Source: Candidatus Mediterraneibacter norwichensis
Lineage (GTDB): Bacteria; Bacillota; Clostridia; Lachnospirales; Lachnospiraceae
Direction of reading: 5' to 3'
Assembly: GCA_019112765.1 (NCBI GenBank)
Contig: DXIU01000095.1
Span: forward strand, 1 to 60,076
Length of the DNA stretch: 60,076 nucleotides
Below the pieces are notes generated by a model. It had not been told where the DNA came from and searched no databases. It saw nothing but the letters and a program-made list of their open reading frames with translations. This document shows, piece after piece, positions 34,928 to 42,455 of this stretch. Each line of letters opens with the position of its first letter. Within the stretch, counting starts at the first letter, position 1. Position numbers and translations under genes: made by a program.

Positions 34928-37900
34928 GAAGAAGGAAAGAGCAGCCCTGAACAGAGGGGATGAACTGGAACTGGTATTCCGCGCCATGGGCGGACAGATA
35001 TATACACAGAAAGCGGTGATTGAAGATCAGATCGGAAGGGGGGCCTCCTGCCTCACCTATATTGTCCGGCTCTTTTCAGATGAGAAACACAGTTCAAGGA
35101 TGATTATGAAAGAATTTTATCCCCTTCCGGAGGGGACAGGGTTTCAGATAGAAAGAAGAGGAACAAAACTATGCGCTTCCGGAGACGGTAAGGGAAGGGA
35201 AAGATACCGGAAGCTTAAGGAGGGATTCCGGCAGTCCTTCCAGCTGCAGAATGCGCTTTCTGACAGCGGGGCGATGGAAGTTATGGTACGGCCTTACCAT
35301 CTGGCAGAGTACGGGGATTCCCTTTATATACTGAGCGATATGCATCTGGGAACCATACTTGCCCGCTCGGAGGTGAAGAGCCTGTCGGAAAAGCTCTGGC
35401 TCATATACAGAACAGCGGAGGCTGTGGATCTTCTTAATGAACAGGGATATCTCTATATGGATCTGAATCCGTCCAACATCCTGTGGATCCCGTCCCAGCA
35501 GTCTGTGAAGCTTTTTGACGTGGACAGTATGATTCCCTGGCACAATCTGGAAAAAATCCACCATGTCCGCGTAACCCACCCCTATACTCCTCCGGAGCTG
35601 GAGGAACTGGAGGAGTGGTTTGATATTAATAAAGAGGCCTTCCTGAAACCTACGTGGGATGTCTATTGTCTCGGACTTATATTTTTTCAGCTTCTGACCG
35701 GACGGTTTCCGACAGAAGAGGATCTGAAGACCGGATATGGAAATGAATACGAGATGGAACAGATCTGTATGCAGGCGGGCTGTGAAGAGCCGGGGACAGC
35801 CGCGTTCATGAAAAAGATTCTGGCGAGATCTCTGAGCCGGAAATTCCGTGTGAGATATTCTTCGGCAGGCGAGATGTGCAGCGATCTGAACCGGCTGAAG
35901 AAGATGCTGGACGCGCAGGAATTTATTCCGAAGAAAGAGTACGCCAGAGCAAATGATATGATGCAGTCCTACCATATTCTTGAAAAATGGCCGGTATACC
36001 AGTATAAACGCAGGGAAGAAGGACGGGGAATTCTGGACATAGCGGTGTGCGGAAAACAGCCGGTCCGGGAAGCCTTTTTCAAAGCGGCTTTTTCCTGCGT
36101 GCATATGCCGGGCATGATGCTGAGAATCCGCCTTTACGCGGATGATGCGGGCGGATTTGCGGAGAAGATGAAAAAGGAGAACCCGGCCTTTATCAGAACG
36201 GTTCATATATTTCAGGAAGATGAATGTATCTGGGGAGAGGAAGACAGACGGAATGCCGGTCCGCTGGTCTGTGAGGAACCGATAGCGGAAATCCGTCTGT
36301 ATGAAAAGAGTCAGAAAGAAATGCTGGCCAATGGCGGAGCTCTCATCAAAGAGATTCCGTCCCCTTATGTGCTTCTTCTGTGGAATGACAGAAGCAGCGG
36401 CGAACTCCTCCTGAACGGCGTGTCAGAGACGGTGCTCAGCGAGGAACGGAAGTGTTCGTATTACAACGAAGAATTATTCGGCACCAAAATAATGAAATGG
36501 GCACTGAATGTGCATGACTTTTATTACCGCGGCACACACGAGCGCGCGTCAAAAGAAGAGGTGCGGAGGACGTTTGAGAACGATATATATAATCTGGACT
36601 CTTCCATGCGCAGCGCCTTGTCTGTGAAGTATAAACTCGGGGCAGCAGGCGTGGATCCGGACGGTCCGGATCCGGCGGGAGAGTTTTACCGGAAAGTTCT
36701 CTCACCGGAGACAGGCGACAAAGAGATGTTCGATATTCTGAGCGCCCAGGAGCATCTGAGCTGGTGTGCTTTTATGGTGGTCAACGGCTGGGATCTGCCG
36801 GAGGAAAGCGAAATCGGACAGTACGCGTTTGCGGGAGGCAATGACTTTAAAGACAGGGAGCGGCGTCTTCATCCATGCCTTGTGCCGTCCAGGCCCGGAA
36901 ACCGGCTGAAGACTATGGAACGGAGGATGTGGAACAGACAGAAGCTGAGCAGATCTGTCACAGCACAGCTTGACGATCTTGAGCAGATGTGTCTGAAGCT
37001 TCACCGGATAGCCGGAAACAGGGCGAAGGAGATCCGGCCGGAAGTAAACCGCCTGTGCGGCCAGCTGGCGCGGAAGCTTGCCCGGTATCATAACGGGGAA
37101 GCGGACGAGGCATTCCGCTGGCTTATGACAGTGAAAGAGCGTGTCTACGCAGGCGAGAGCAATGCGGAACTTGTATGGAACCAGGCGGCAGAACAGCTTG
37201 GGGCCTGCTGCGAAAAAGTGTGCGGATATGACAGAAGTGTCCGGGAGTATCTGGATGAGATCTGCGGAAAGCTTGCAGTGGTGCATGAATACAATGCATA
37301 TCATGATTATAAAGATTCGGACGAAGATATTGTACGCGGCATTCCGCGGCTCCTTTCAGCCGGAACGGTACAGACTGTGATAAGACCCTATCTTCAGGGC
37401 AGGGAAAACGGCTGGAAAAATATACTGTCCGTACTGTTCCTGGAACCGGAAAATCTGGTCTTTGTTCCGGTGGAAGACGGGGAGATAGACACAGAGTTTT
37501 ATGAAAATTTTCTGCGCTACCGCGGCTGTGATACCGGGATATCGGTCCGCGGATTGAGTGATGCTGCAGGATACAGCAGTCCGGTAATCGACGTTACGGG
37601 ATTTGACGCCGGAGAGCTGTACAGAATCCGGAAATATTCCGAGTCTTATCATATCCCGTGTGTTATGGTGAAAGACAGCAGACTTCTGGGACTGGATAAC
37701 CCTGCCGTGGAAATGTACGCGCGGCAGATCCACCTGACAGTGGAGGAGACATTCTATCTGTTCCGGGCATATATGGATTCGGATAAAAAGGAAAACGCGA
37801 TTCTCGGCCTGAGTTCACGTTACCGGGGGCTGTGGGGCGCCTATACGGAACTGGGCGCCTGGAAGTGGAAGAATCTGATTGAGCAGCTGGTGCGGATTGA

Positions 37901-38912
37901 GAGGGAAAATATCTGTGTCCTGAATACAGGAGAACCCGGAAGAAGGAAATCATACAGAACCGCTCCGGTCAGCGGCAATGCCCTGCTCTGTACCGGGCTG
38001 GATCTTGTATTTGAACAGTGCCGGGAAAACGGGCTGATCGCTTCATACTGGCTTCCGGGCCCGGAAGACGAGCTGCCGGCAGAATTTACCGCGGGAAGCG
38101 AGGAGACGGCGGAAATCCTGGAAAGTCTGGTTCTGCAGGCAGACAGAGAGCCAATGAAGCATCAGTATGCATTCGCGCGGCGGGAAAAGATAAAACATCC
38201 CGCGGAAGGCGGATATACAGAATATCTGGTGAAAGACCGGACGCTGTATGTCAGCGCCGTCCAGAAAAGAAAAGACCTGAAAGATTCTTCCGGAGAGCAG
38301 GCGGATCTGGCGGAAATCGTAAGGGAAGGACTGCGCAGGCTGGAAGAATACGGCCTGAAGGGGAGCGGCGGCCGCCAGAATCTGATTCAGAATCTGAAAG
38401 TCAGCGAGAAGGACGGGGAAATTGCTTTTACATTTAAATATGCGTCCGACGCAGTGAAAGCCTGTCTTTCAAGAGAAGGAAATATTCTGGAGGCTATGAT
38501 TTATTTTACATGTCTGGAAATGGGAATTTTTGATGATCTGAATATTAACTCGGAATTCAGCTGGAACTCAGAAGACGGAACAGCTGCAGATGAATATCCG
38601 GTGAATAATGAGATTGATATTATAGGAACAAAAGATCTCCGGACGTATTTCATATCGGCGAAAATGACGGTTCCGGAGACCGCGCATCTGATGGAGATCA
38701 AATATTTCGCTGACCACTTCGGAATTGACGGGCAGGCGGTTCTTGTAACTTCCAACAGCCGTACGGCTGACGATTCTGCGGCAAGGCCGGTCAGTAAGGA
38801 GGAGAGAAGCCGGATGATGGGCGTCAGATACATCAACAGAACGGTGATTGATGAAGGCCGGCTTGGCGATGTGATAAGAGAAATTGTAGAAGAAAAGAGG
38901 GCAAGTGTATGA
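34920..38912 (+). CDS. Ser/Thr protein kinase fused to a Card1-like (DUF1887-type) nuclease module
   Basis: The protein has 1330 residues. Residues 30-330 are a protein kinase: glycine loop GRGASCLTY (about 37-45), Lys in IMKEFYP, catalytic loop YMDLNPSNIL (about 178-187, where HRD is replaced by YMD but the Asp and Asn remain), and FDVD in place of DFG. Around 810-1000 is an alpha/beta domain with VIDVTGFDAGE (about 886) and a YRGLWGAYTELG block, reminiscent of the CARF-like part of Card1/Can2. The C-terminus (about 1180-1290) looks like a PD-(D/E)xK fold: ILEAMIYF, NNEIDIIGTKD (about 1227), FISAKM, with Ser where Glu is usual. Kinase is firm; the Card1-like part is moderately supported. ATG 34920 overlaps the upstream stop. 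Confidence 0.75.
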   Translation: MTEKKERAALNRGDELELVFRAMGGQIYTQKAVIEDQIGRGASCLTYIVRLFSDEKHSSRMIMKEFYPLPEGTGFQIERRGTKLCASGDGKGRERYRKLKEGFRQSFQLQNALSDSGAMEVMVRPYHLAEYGDSLYILSDMHLGTILARSEVKSLSEKLWLIYRTAEAVDLLNEQGYLYMDLNPSNILWIPSQQSVKLFDVDSMIPWHNLEKIHHVRVTHPYTPPELEELEEWFDINKEAFLKPTWDVYCLGLIFFQLLTGRFPTEEDLKTGYGNEYEMEQICMQAGCEEPGTAAFMKKILARSLSRKFRVRYSSAGEMCSDLNRLKKMLDAQEFIPKKEYARANDMMQSYHILEKWPVYQYKRREEGRGILDIAVCGKQPVREAFFKAAFSCVHMPGMMLRIRLYADDAGGFAEKMKKENPAFIRTVHIFQEDECIWGEEDRRNAGPLVCEEPIAEIRLYEKSQKEMLANGGALIKEIPSPYVLLLWNDRSSGELLLNGVSETVLSEERKCSYYNEELFGTKIMKWALNVHDFYYRGTHERASKEEVRRTFENDIYNLDSSMRSALSVKYKLGAAGVDPDGPDPAGEFYRKVLSPETGDKEMFDILSAQEHLSWCAFMVVNGWDLPEESEIGQYAFAGGNDFKDRERRLHPCLVPSRPGNRLKTMERRMWNRQKLSRSVTAQLDDLEQMCLKLHRIAGNRAKEIRPEVNRLCGQLARKLARYHNGEADEAFRWLMTVKERVYAGESNAELVWNQAAEQLGACCEKVCGYDRSVREYLDEICGKLAVVHEYNAYHDYKDSDEDIVRGIPRLLSAGTVQTVIRPYLQGRENGWKNILSVLFLEPENLVFVPVEDGEIDTEFYENFLRYRGCDTGISVRGLSDAAGYSSPVIDVTGFDAGELYRIRKYSESYHIPCVMVKDSRLLGLDNPAVEMYARQIHLTVEETFYLFRAYMDSDKKENAILGLSSRYRGLWGAYTELGAWKWKNLIEQLVRIERENICVLNTGEPGRRKSYRTAPVSGNALLCTGLDLVFEQCRENGLIASYWLPGPEDELPAEFTAGSEETAEILESLVLQADREPMKHQYAFARREKIKHPAEGGYTEYLVKDRTLYVSAVQKRKDLKDSSGEQADLAEIVREGLRRLEEYGLKGSGGRQNLIQNLKVSEKDGEIAFTFKYASDAVKACLSREGNILEAMIYFTCLEMGIFDDLNINSEFSWNSEDGTAADEYPVNNEIDIIGTKDLRTYFISAKMTVPETAHLMEIKYFADHFGIDGQAVLVTSNSRTADDSAARPVSKEERSRMMGVRYINRTVIDEGRLGDVIREIVEEKRASV

Positions 38913-41194
38913 TATGGGGGATATGTTTCGGGCTGGCGCTGGTATTTCTATCTGCCGGCACAGCTGTCTTTCTGATCCGGAGACAGCATGGAAAGAGTGA
39001 AGTCAGATACCTGGGCGCAGGTGTATTTCTGGCCTGTATTGCAATATGTTTTCCAGTGATGTGCCTGACGGAACAGCCGGGATTTGCATTTGCGGTAAGT
39101 GTGTCACACAGCATCCGTATGTTTGTTGTCGACACCGGCGTGACCGATATTCTGGACGCGCTTCCGGCAAAAGAGCTGGGGCTGCTGTTTTATCCATATA
39201 AGGCTGCGGTCTGTCTGCTCTATCTGCTGGCGCCTATGTTCACACTGACCATAGTACTGCGGTATTTTTCAAATTTCTTTGAGAGAATGCGGCTGCTCAT
39301 GAAAAGAAGGCAGAATCTGTATGTTTTCTCTGAGCTGAACAGGCACTCGCTGGAGATTGCGTCAAACATCAGTACGCAGGCCGGAGACAGCAGAAAGACA
39401 GGAATCATTTTCTGCTGCTCCGATGACAAGGATGACAGGAACAGGGAGCTGGAAGAAGAAGCCAGGGATCTGAAGGCAGTATTCGTGACCGGCGAGATGA
39501 CCCATCTCCGTCTCAGAAACAGAGGAAGATATATCGCTTATTTCTTTATATCAGAGGATGAGGATAAAAATATTGACCATACGCTCCACATGATCGAGGA
39601 AATGACCGGGGACTCCCGCTGGCGCATCTCCGGCGGCCTGGAACAGCGCAATACCGCGCTTTACTGCTATGCCACAGGCGCGGAGGCGGAAATCCTGCTC
39701 GACGCAAAGGAGAAGGAAGAACTTCGTGTTGTGCTTATGGATGAAGTGAGAGAGTCTGTGTATGAACATCTGTACTGTCATCCTCTGTACACCAATCTCA
39801 ATCCGCGCGGCGACGGCGGCACACGGGAGAAAATTTCTCTTCTGATCGCGGGCGGCGGAAAGACAGGAACTGAATTCCTCAAAGCAGCGCTCTGGTGCGG
39901 CCAGATGAAAAATTTTGATCTGGAGATTCATCTGATTGACATTAAGGGAAATCTCATAAGAAAGTCCCTCGGCGTTGAATGCCCGGAGCTGTTCACTGAG
40001 CGGGCAGGGTATCATATTGACATTCACAAAGGAAATATTTTCAGCAGCATGTCAGAAAAATATCTGGATGAACTGGGCGAAGTGAATTACTGTGTGGCCG
40101 CCCTGGGAGATGACGAAGCCAATATCCGCGCCGCGGTATGGATGAGAAGATATTATTACCTGAAACAGAAGAGAAATACCCCGCTGATCTGCGCCTATAT
40201 AGAAAATCCCAGGAAGCGGCGTACAGTCTGGGAACTGTATGAGAATACAAGAACAAAGGAAAAACTGTATTACAACATTATTCCTTTCGGAAGAAGGAAG
40301 ATGTTTTTCGGCGGCCAGTCGGACGCGGCGTTTGTTACGGAGTATCTCGGGCTTGGCGTGCAGTCTCACTATTTCCGTCTGACAAAGGACTCTGCGGAGG
40401 ATGACCGGAGAAAAGCCGTCATGAATTTTTATGAGAAACAGTTCAACCGCCGTTCCAGTATAGCCAGCGGAATACATATCAGATCAAAGTTATGGGAACT
40501 GGGATACGGCATTATGCGGGTGCCCCGTAGAGCGGAAGAAAGGGAGGAATTTCAGAAGTATATTCATCCGGTGGATTTCCGTGAGGAATGCCGCGGCAGG
40601 CTGGCTCCTTATTACGAACTGGAACATGAAAGATGGATGGCGTATGTGCGCACAGAGGGCTGGCGCCTTTCCACCCGAGGCGGGGATACTCTGGAAGAAA
40701 TCCGGGAGTGCTATGAAGAATACTGCTCCCAGTTTAAGAATCAGAATTATCTGGTCCGGCTGCATCCGGCGCTTGTTCCCATACATAGACAGGCAGGCGG
40801 TACAGCGACGCTTCAGGAAGTGGATGATATGATTGTGGAGACAAACCTCCGGAAAGGCGAAAAGGAATATAATCCGGATTATGTCCGGTCGGATGTGGAA
40901 CTTGTAGATCATATCGGAGATATCGTGGCCGGAGCCTGGTGCGGCCCGGAAGGTATAAGCATACACGGAGTGCGGGCAAAAGAAGGAGAATGCGTAATCT
41001 GTACGCTTGAAGACATGCTGGAGTATTATATCCGCATATATCAGGATCAAAAGTCGCATATGACTTCGGAGGAGATCATTACGATGCGGGAAGAAATCCG
41101 GCGCTGCTGCTGCGGCATGCTCCGGACCGGCAAAGGCGGCAGCCAACTGGCAGACTCATATCTTGCGCAGATCCAGCAGGAAGAAATTCTGTGA
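38909..41194 (+). CDS. Membrane protein with TrkA-N-like Rossmann domain and C-terminal RyR domain
   Basis: The protein has 761 residues. Three hydrophobic segments occupy about 1-125. A Rossmann-type NAD(P)-binding domain of TrkA-N/RCK character follows, with LLIAGGGKTGTEFLK at about 311 and LIDIKGNLIRKSLG after the second strand. The C-terminal region (about 565-690) carries a bacterial RyR-domain signature, ELEHERWMAYVRTEGWR, a helical module found in ryanodine receptors and in prokaryotic conflict proteins, where it is thought to sense nucleotide-type ligands. It overlaps the kinase gene by 4 bases (ATGA), so the two are coupled. I infer a membrane-bound NAD- or nucleotide-sensing channel or receptor working with the kinase. 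Confidence 0.75.
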   Translation: MIWGICFGLALVFLSAGTAVFLIRRQHGKSEVRYLGAGVFLACIAICFPVMCLTEQPGFAFAVSVSHSIRMFVVDTGVTDILDALPAKELGLLFYPYKAAVCLLYLLAPMFTLTIVLRYFSNFFERMRLLMKRRQNLYVFSELNRHSLEIASNISTQAGDSRKTGIIFCCSDDKDDRNRELEEEARDLKAVFVTGEMTHLRLRNRGRYIAYFFISEDEDKNIDHTLHMIEEMTGDSRWRISGGLEQRNTALYCYATGAEAEILLDAKEKEELRVVLMDEVRESVYEHLYCHPLYTNLNPRGDGGTREKISLLIAGGGKTGTEFLKAALWCGQMKNFDLEIHLIDIKGNLIRKSLGVECPELFTERAGYHIDIHKGNIFSSMSEKYLDELGEVNYCVAALGDDEANIRAAVWMRRYYYLKQKRNTPLICAYIENPRKRRTVWELYENTRTKEKLYYNIIPFGRRKMFFGGQSDAAFVTEYLGLGVQSHYFRLTKDSAEDDRRKAVMNFYEKQFNRRSSIASGIHIRSKLWELGYGIMRVPRRAEEREEFQKYIHPVDFREECRGRLAPYYELEHERWMAYVRTEGWRLSTRGGDTLEEIRECYEEYCSQFKNQNYLVRLHPALVPIHRQAGGTATLQEVDDMIVETNLRKGEKEYNPDYVRSDVELVDHIGDIVAGAWCGPEGISIHGVRAKEGECVICTLEDMLEYYIRIYQDQKSHMTSEEIITMREEIRRCCCGMLRTGKGGSQLADSYLAQIQQEEIL

Positions 41195-41196
41195 GG

Positions 41197-41209
41197 GATC
41201 CGGATTTGC
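41197..41209 (+). repeat. 13-bp motif shared with 47071-47083
   Basis: GATCCGGATTTGC occurs 3 bases after the stop of the TrkA-N/RyR gene and again 2 bases after the stop of the DUF6106-like gene, in both cases at the left end of an intergenic region rich in fold-backs. Confidence 0.7.
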
Positions 41210-41233
41210 TGAAATGAACTTGAATTAAAAAAA

Positions 41234-41330
41234 TCAGGAAATATTCAGATCTTCTGGACAGAATAGGACGGAGATGCCACATCCGGCATCTCCTGTGTAT
41301 TCTATCCGTGAGAAATTCCTGAATATTTTC
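41234..41330. repeat. Nested fold-back element E
   Basis: An outer stem (AGGAAATATTCAG near 41236 with CTGAATATTT near 41319) encloses a perfect 9-bp hairpin (41270-41278 with 41285-41293). It lies between convergent genes, could act as a two-way terminator, and has no sequence likeness to the other fold-backs in the window. Confidence 0.6.
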
Positions 41331-41511
41331 GGGCTTTTCCAAAGACCAAGTCCCTTTCATAAATCCTTATAAAGTGAAAAAAGGGAACTTTACTGGTAAA
41401 TATTGTACTGTGCTGAGGTTCGAAAGTGGTGACTGTTTCTGCTATGAAAAAGCTGCCGGTTTGAACAGGGCTGAGTGTAGCCGGGGGAGTTCAGTCTTCG
41501 TTTTGTCTGTA

Positions 41512-41698
41512 GGAATTGTGTGAGGGAGAAGTCAGCAGGGAGAGACTGGCGTGGTGATGGAGGACCGTAAAGCAGCGCCGGTTCTTAGAGCGCGTTTTTT
41601 GCGCTCTTATGTACCGCTGCGTCTGCGGCCCGAACGAAAGTGTGTCCTCCGGCACCACGCCAGTCTCTCCCTGCGTCCCTTCTCAATCATACAATTCC
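41512..41698. repeat. Fold-back repeat, copy A
   Basis: A 187-bp element between the TrkA-N/RyR gene and the convergent cyclophilin gene. A perfect 22-bp inverted repeat (41535-41556 with 41653-41674) encloses a GGAGGAC/GTCCTCC stem and an inner hairpin AGAGCGC-T-rich loop-GCGCTCT. Imperfect outer arms extend it to the ends given. It is homologous to copies at 47453 and 59490; similarity to copy B begins earlier, near 41470. Confidence 0.85.
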
Positions 41699-41703
41699 GA
41701 AGC

Positions 41704-42222
41704 TTACATTTTCTCCGGCTCCCCGTACTCTTCTCCGAATGTTTCTACGGTTACGGACTTCATCTTCTGATCTTCCAGAGGACGGTCTCTGAAGTCTGTG
41801 GCTGTGCAGGCAATTTTGTCTACAATATCCATTCCTTCAATAATTTTTCCGAATGCGGCATAAGCTCCGTCAAGATGAGGTGATTTTTCGTGCATGATGA
41901 AGAACTGGCTTCCCGCGGAATCCGGATGCATGGCTCTGGCCATGGAAAGTACGCCGGGATCATGTGCCAGATCGTTGGTAAAACCGTTCTGAGCGAATTC
42001 GCCTTTGATGGAATATCCCGGGCCGCCCATGCCTGTTCCGTCCGGGCAGCCGCCCTGAATCATAAAGCCACGGATAACACGATGGAAAATCAGACCATTG
42101 TAAAACCCTTTGTTCACCAGAGAAATAAAGTTTTTTACAGTGTTCGGAGCGATTTCCGGATAAAGTTCTGCTTTCATAATATCGCCGTTTTCCATTTCAA
42201 ATGTAACAACTGGATTTGCCAT
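41704..42222 (-). CDS. Cyclophilin-type peptidyl-prolyl cis-trans isomerase
   Basis: Cyclophilins speed up proline isomerisation during protein folding. The 172-residue product has no signal peptide, so it acts in the cytoplasm. The active-site blocks are clear: FHRVIRGFMIQGGCP (with the catalytic Arg), SAGSQFFIMH and HLDGAYAAFGKI. The short length and lack of insertions are typical of bacterial PpiB-like forms. It is transcribed on the - strand from its own promoter (TTGACG-17-TAAAAT), with GAAAAGGGGAAA before the ATG. It ends 5 bases from fold-back copy A, which may serve as its terminator. It is a core-type gene inserted among the island genes. Confidence 0.95.
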   Translation of the reverse strand: MANPVVTFEMENGDIMKAELYPEIAPNTVKNFISLVNKGFYNGLIFHRVIRGFMIQGGCPDGTGMGGPGYSIKGEFAQNGFTNDLAHDPGVLSMARAMHPDSAGSQFFIMHEKSPHLDGAYAAFGKIIEGMDIVDKIACTATDFRDRPLEDQKMKSVTVETFGEEYGEPEKM

Positions 42223-42293
42223 AATAGTTTCCCCTTTTCTAAAATAATATTAATGTGATCTTACTGTCAGTATTCAGAATAAAATACAGTGCT

Positions 42294-42322
42294 ATTTTAA
42301 CGGATTTATATGGAAACGTCAA
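42294..42322 (-). promoter_or_regulatory. Promoter of the cyclophilin gene
   Basis: Read on the - strand, TTGACG (42317-42322) and TAAAAT (42294-42299) are spaced by exactly 17 bases, about 70 bases before the start codon. Confidence 0.75.
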
Positions 42323-42344
42323 ATTACCGTTTCATATCCGGAAT

Positions 42345-42370
42345 ATCAGATATCTGATCTGATATCTGAT
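42345..42370. promoter_or_regulatory. Double palindrome, candidate operator
   Basis: ATCAGATATCTGAT is a perfect 14-bp palindrome and is followed without a gap by a second near-copy (CTGATATCTGAT). The pair sits between the divergent promoters of the cyclophilin and TIR-PH genes, as expected for a dimeric repressor binding side by side. Confidence 0.55.
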
Positions 42371-42402
42371 GCCGATTTGGTGCTTCTTTTAGACGGTGCA
42401 TA

Positions 42403-42411
42403 TGTTATAAT
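42403..42411 (+). promoter_or_regulatory. Extended -10 promoter of the TIR-PH gene
   Basis: TGTTATAAT is a perfect extended -10, 44 bases before the ATG at 42456. The -35 is weak, suggesting dependence on an activator or control by the palindromes just upstream. Confidence 0.6.
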
Positions 42412-42455
42412 GAATAAGACAATGTTTTACAAATTATATTTATGAGGTGACGGAA

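Noticed and set aside
41551..41883. Open frame of about 110 codons starting in fold-back repeat A, with a similar peptide start in copy C
   Set aside because: The shared peptide is a by-product of the conserved repeat. Copy B has an early stop in the same frame, and the rest overlaps the cyclophilin gene on the other strand.
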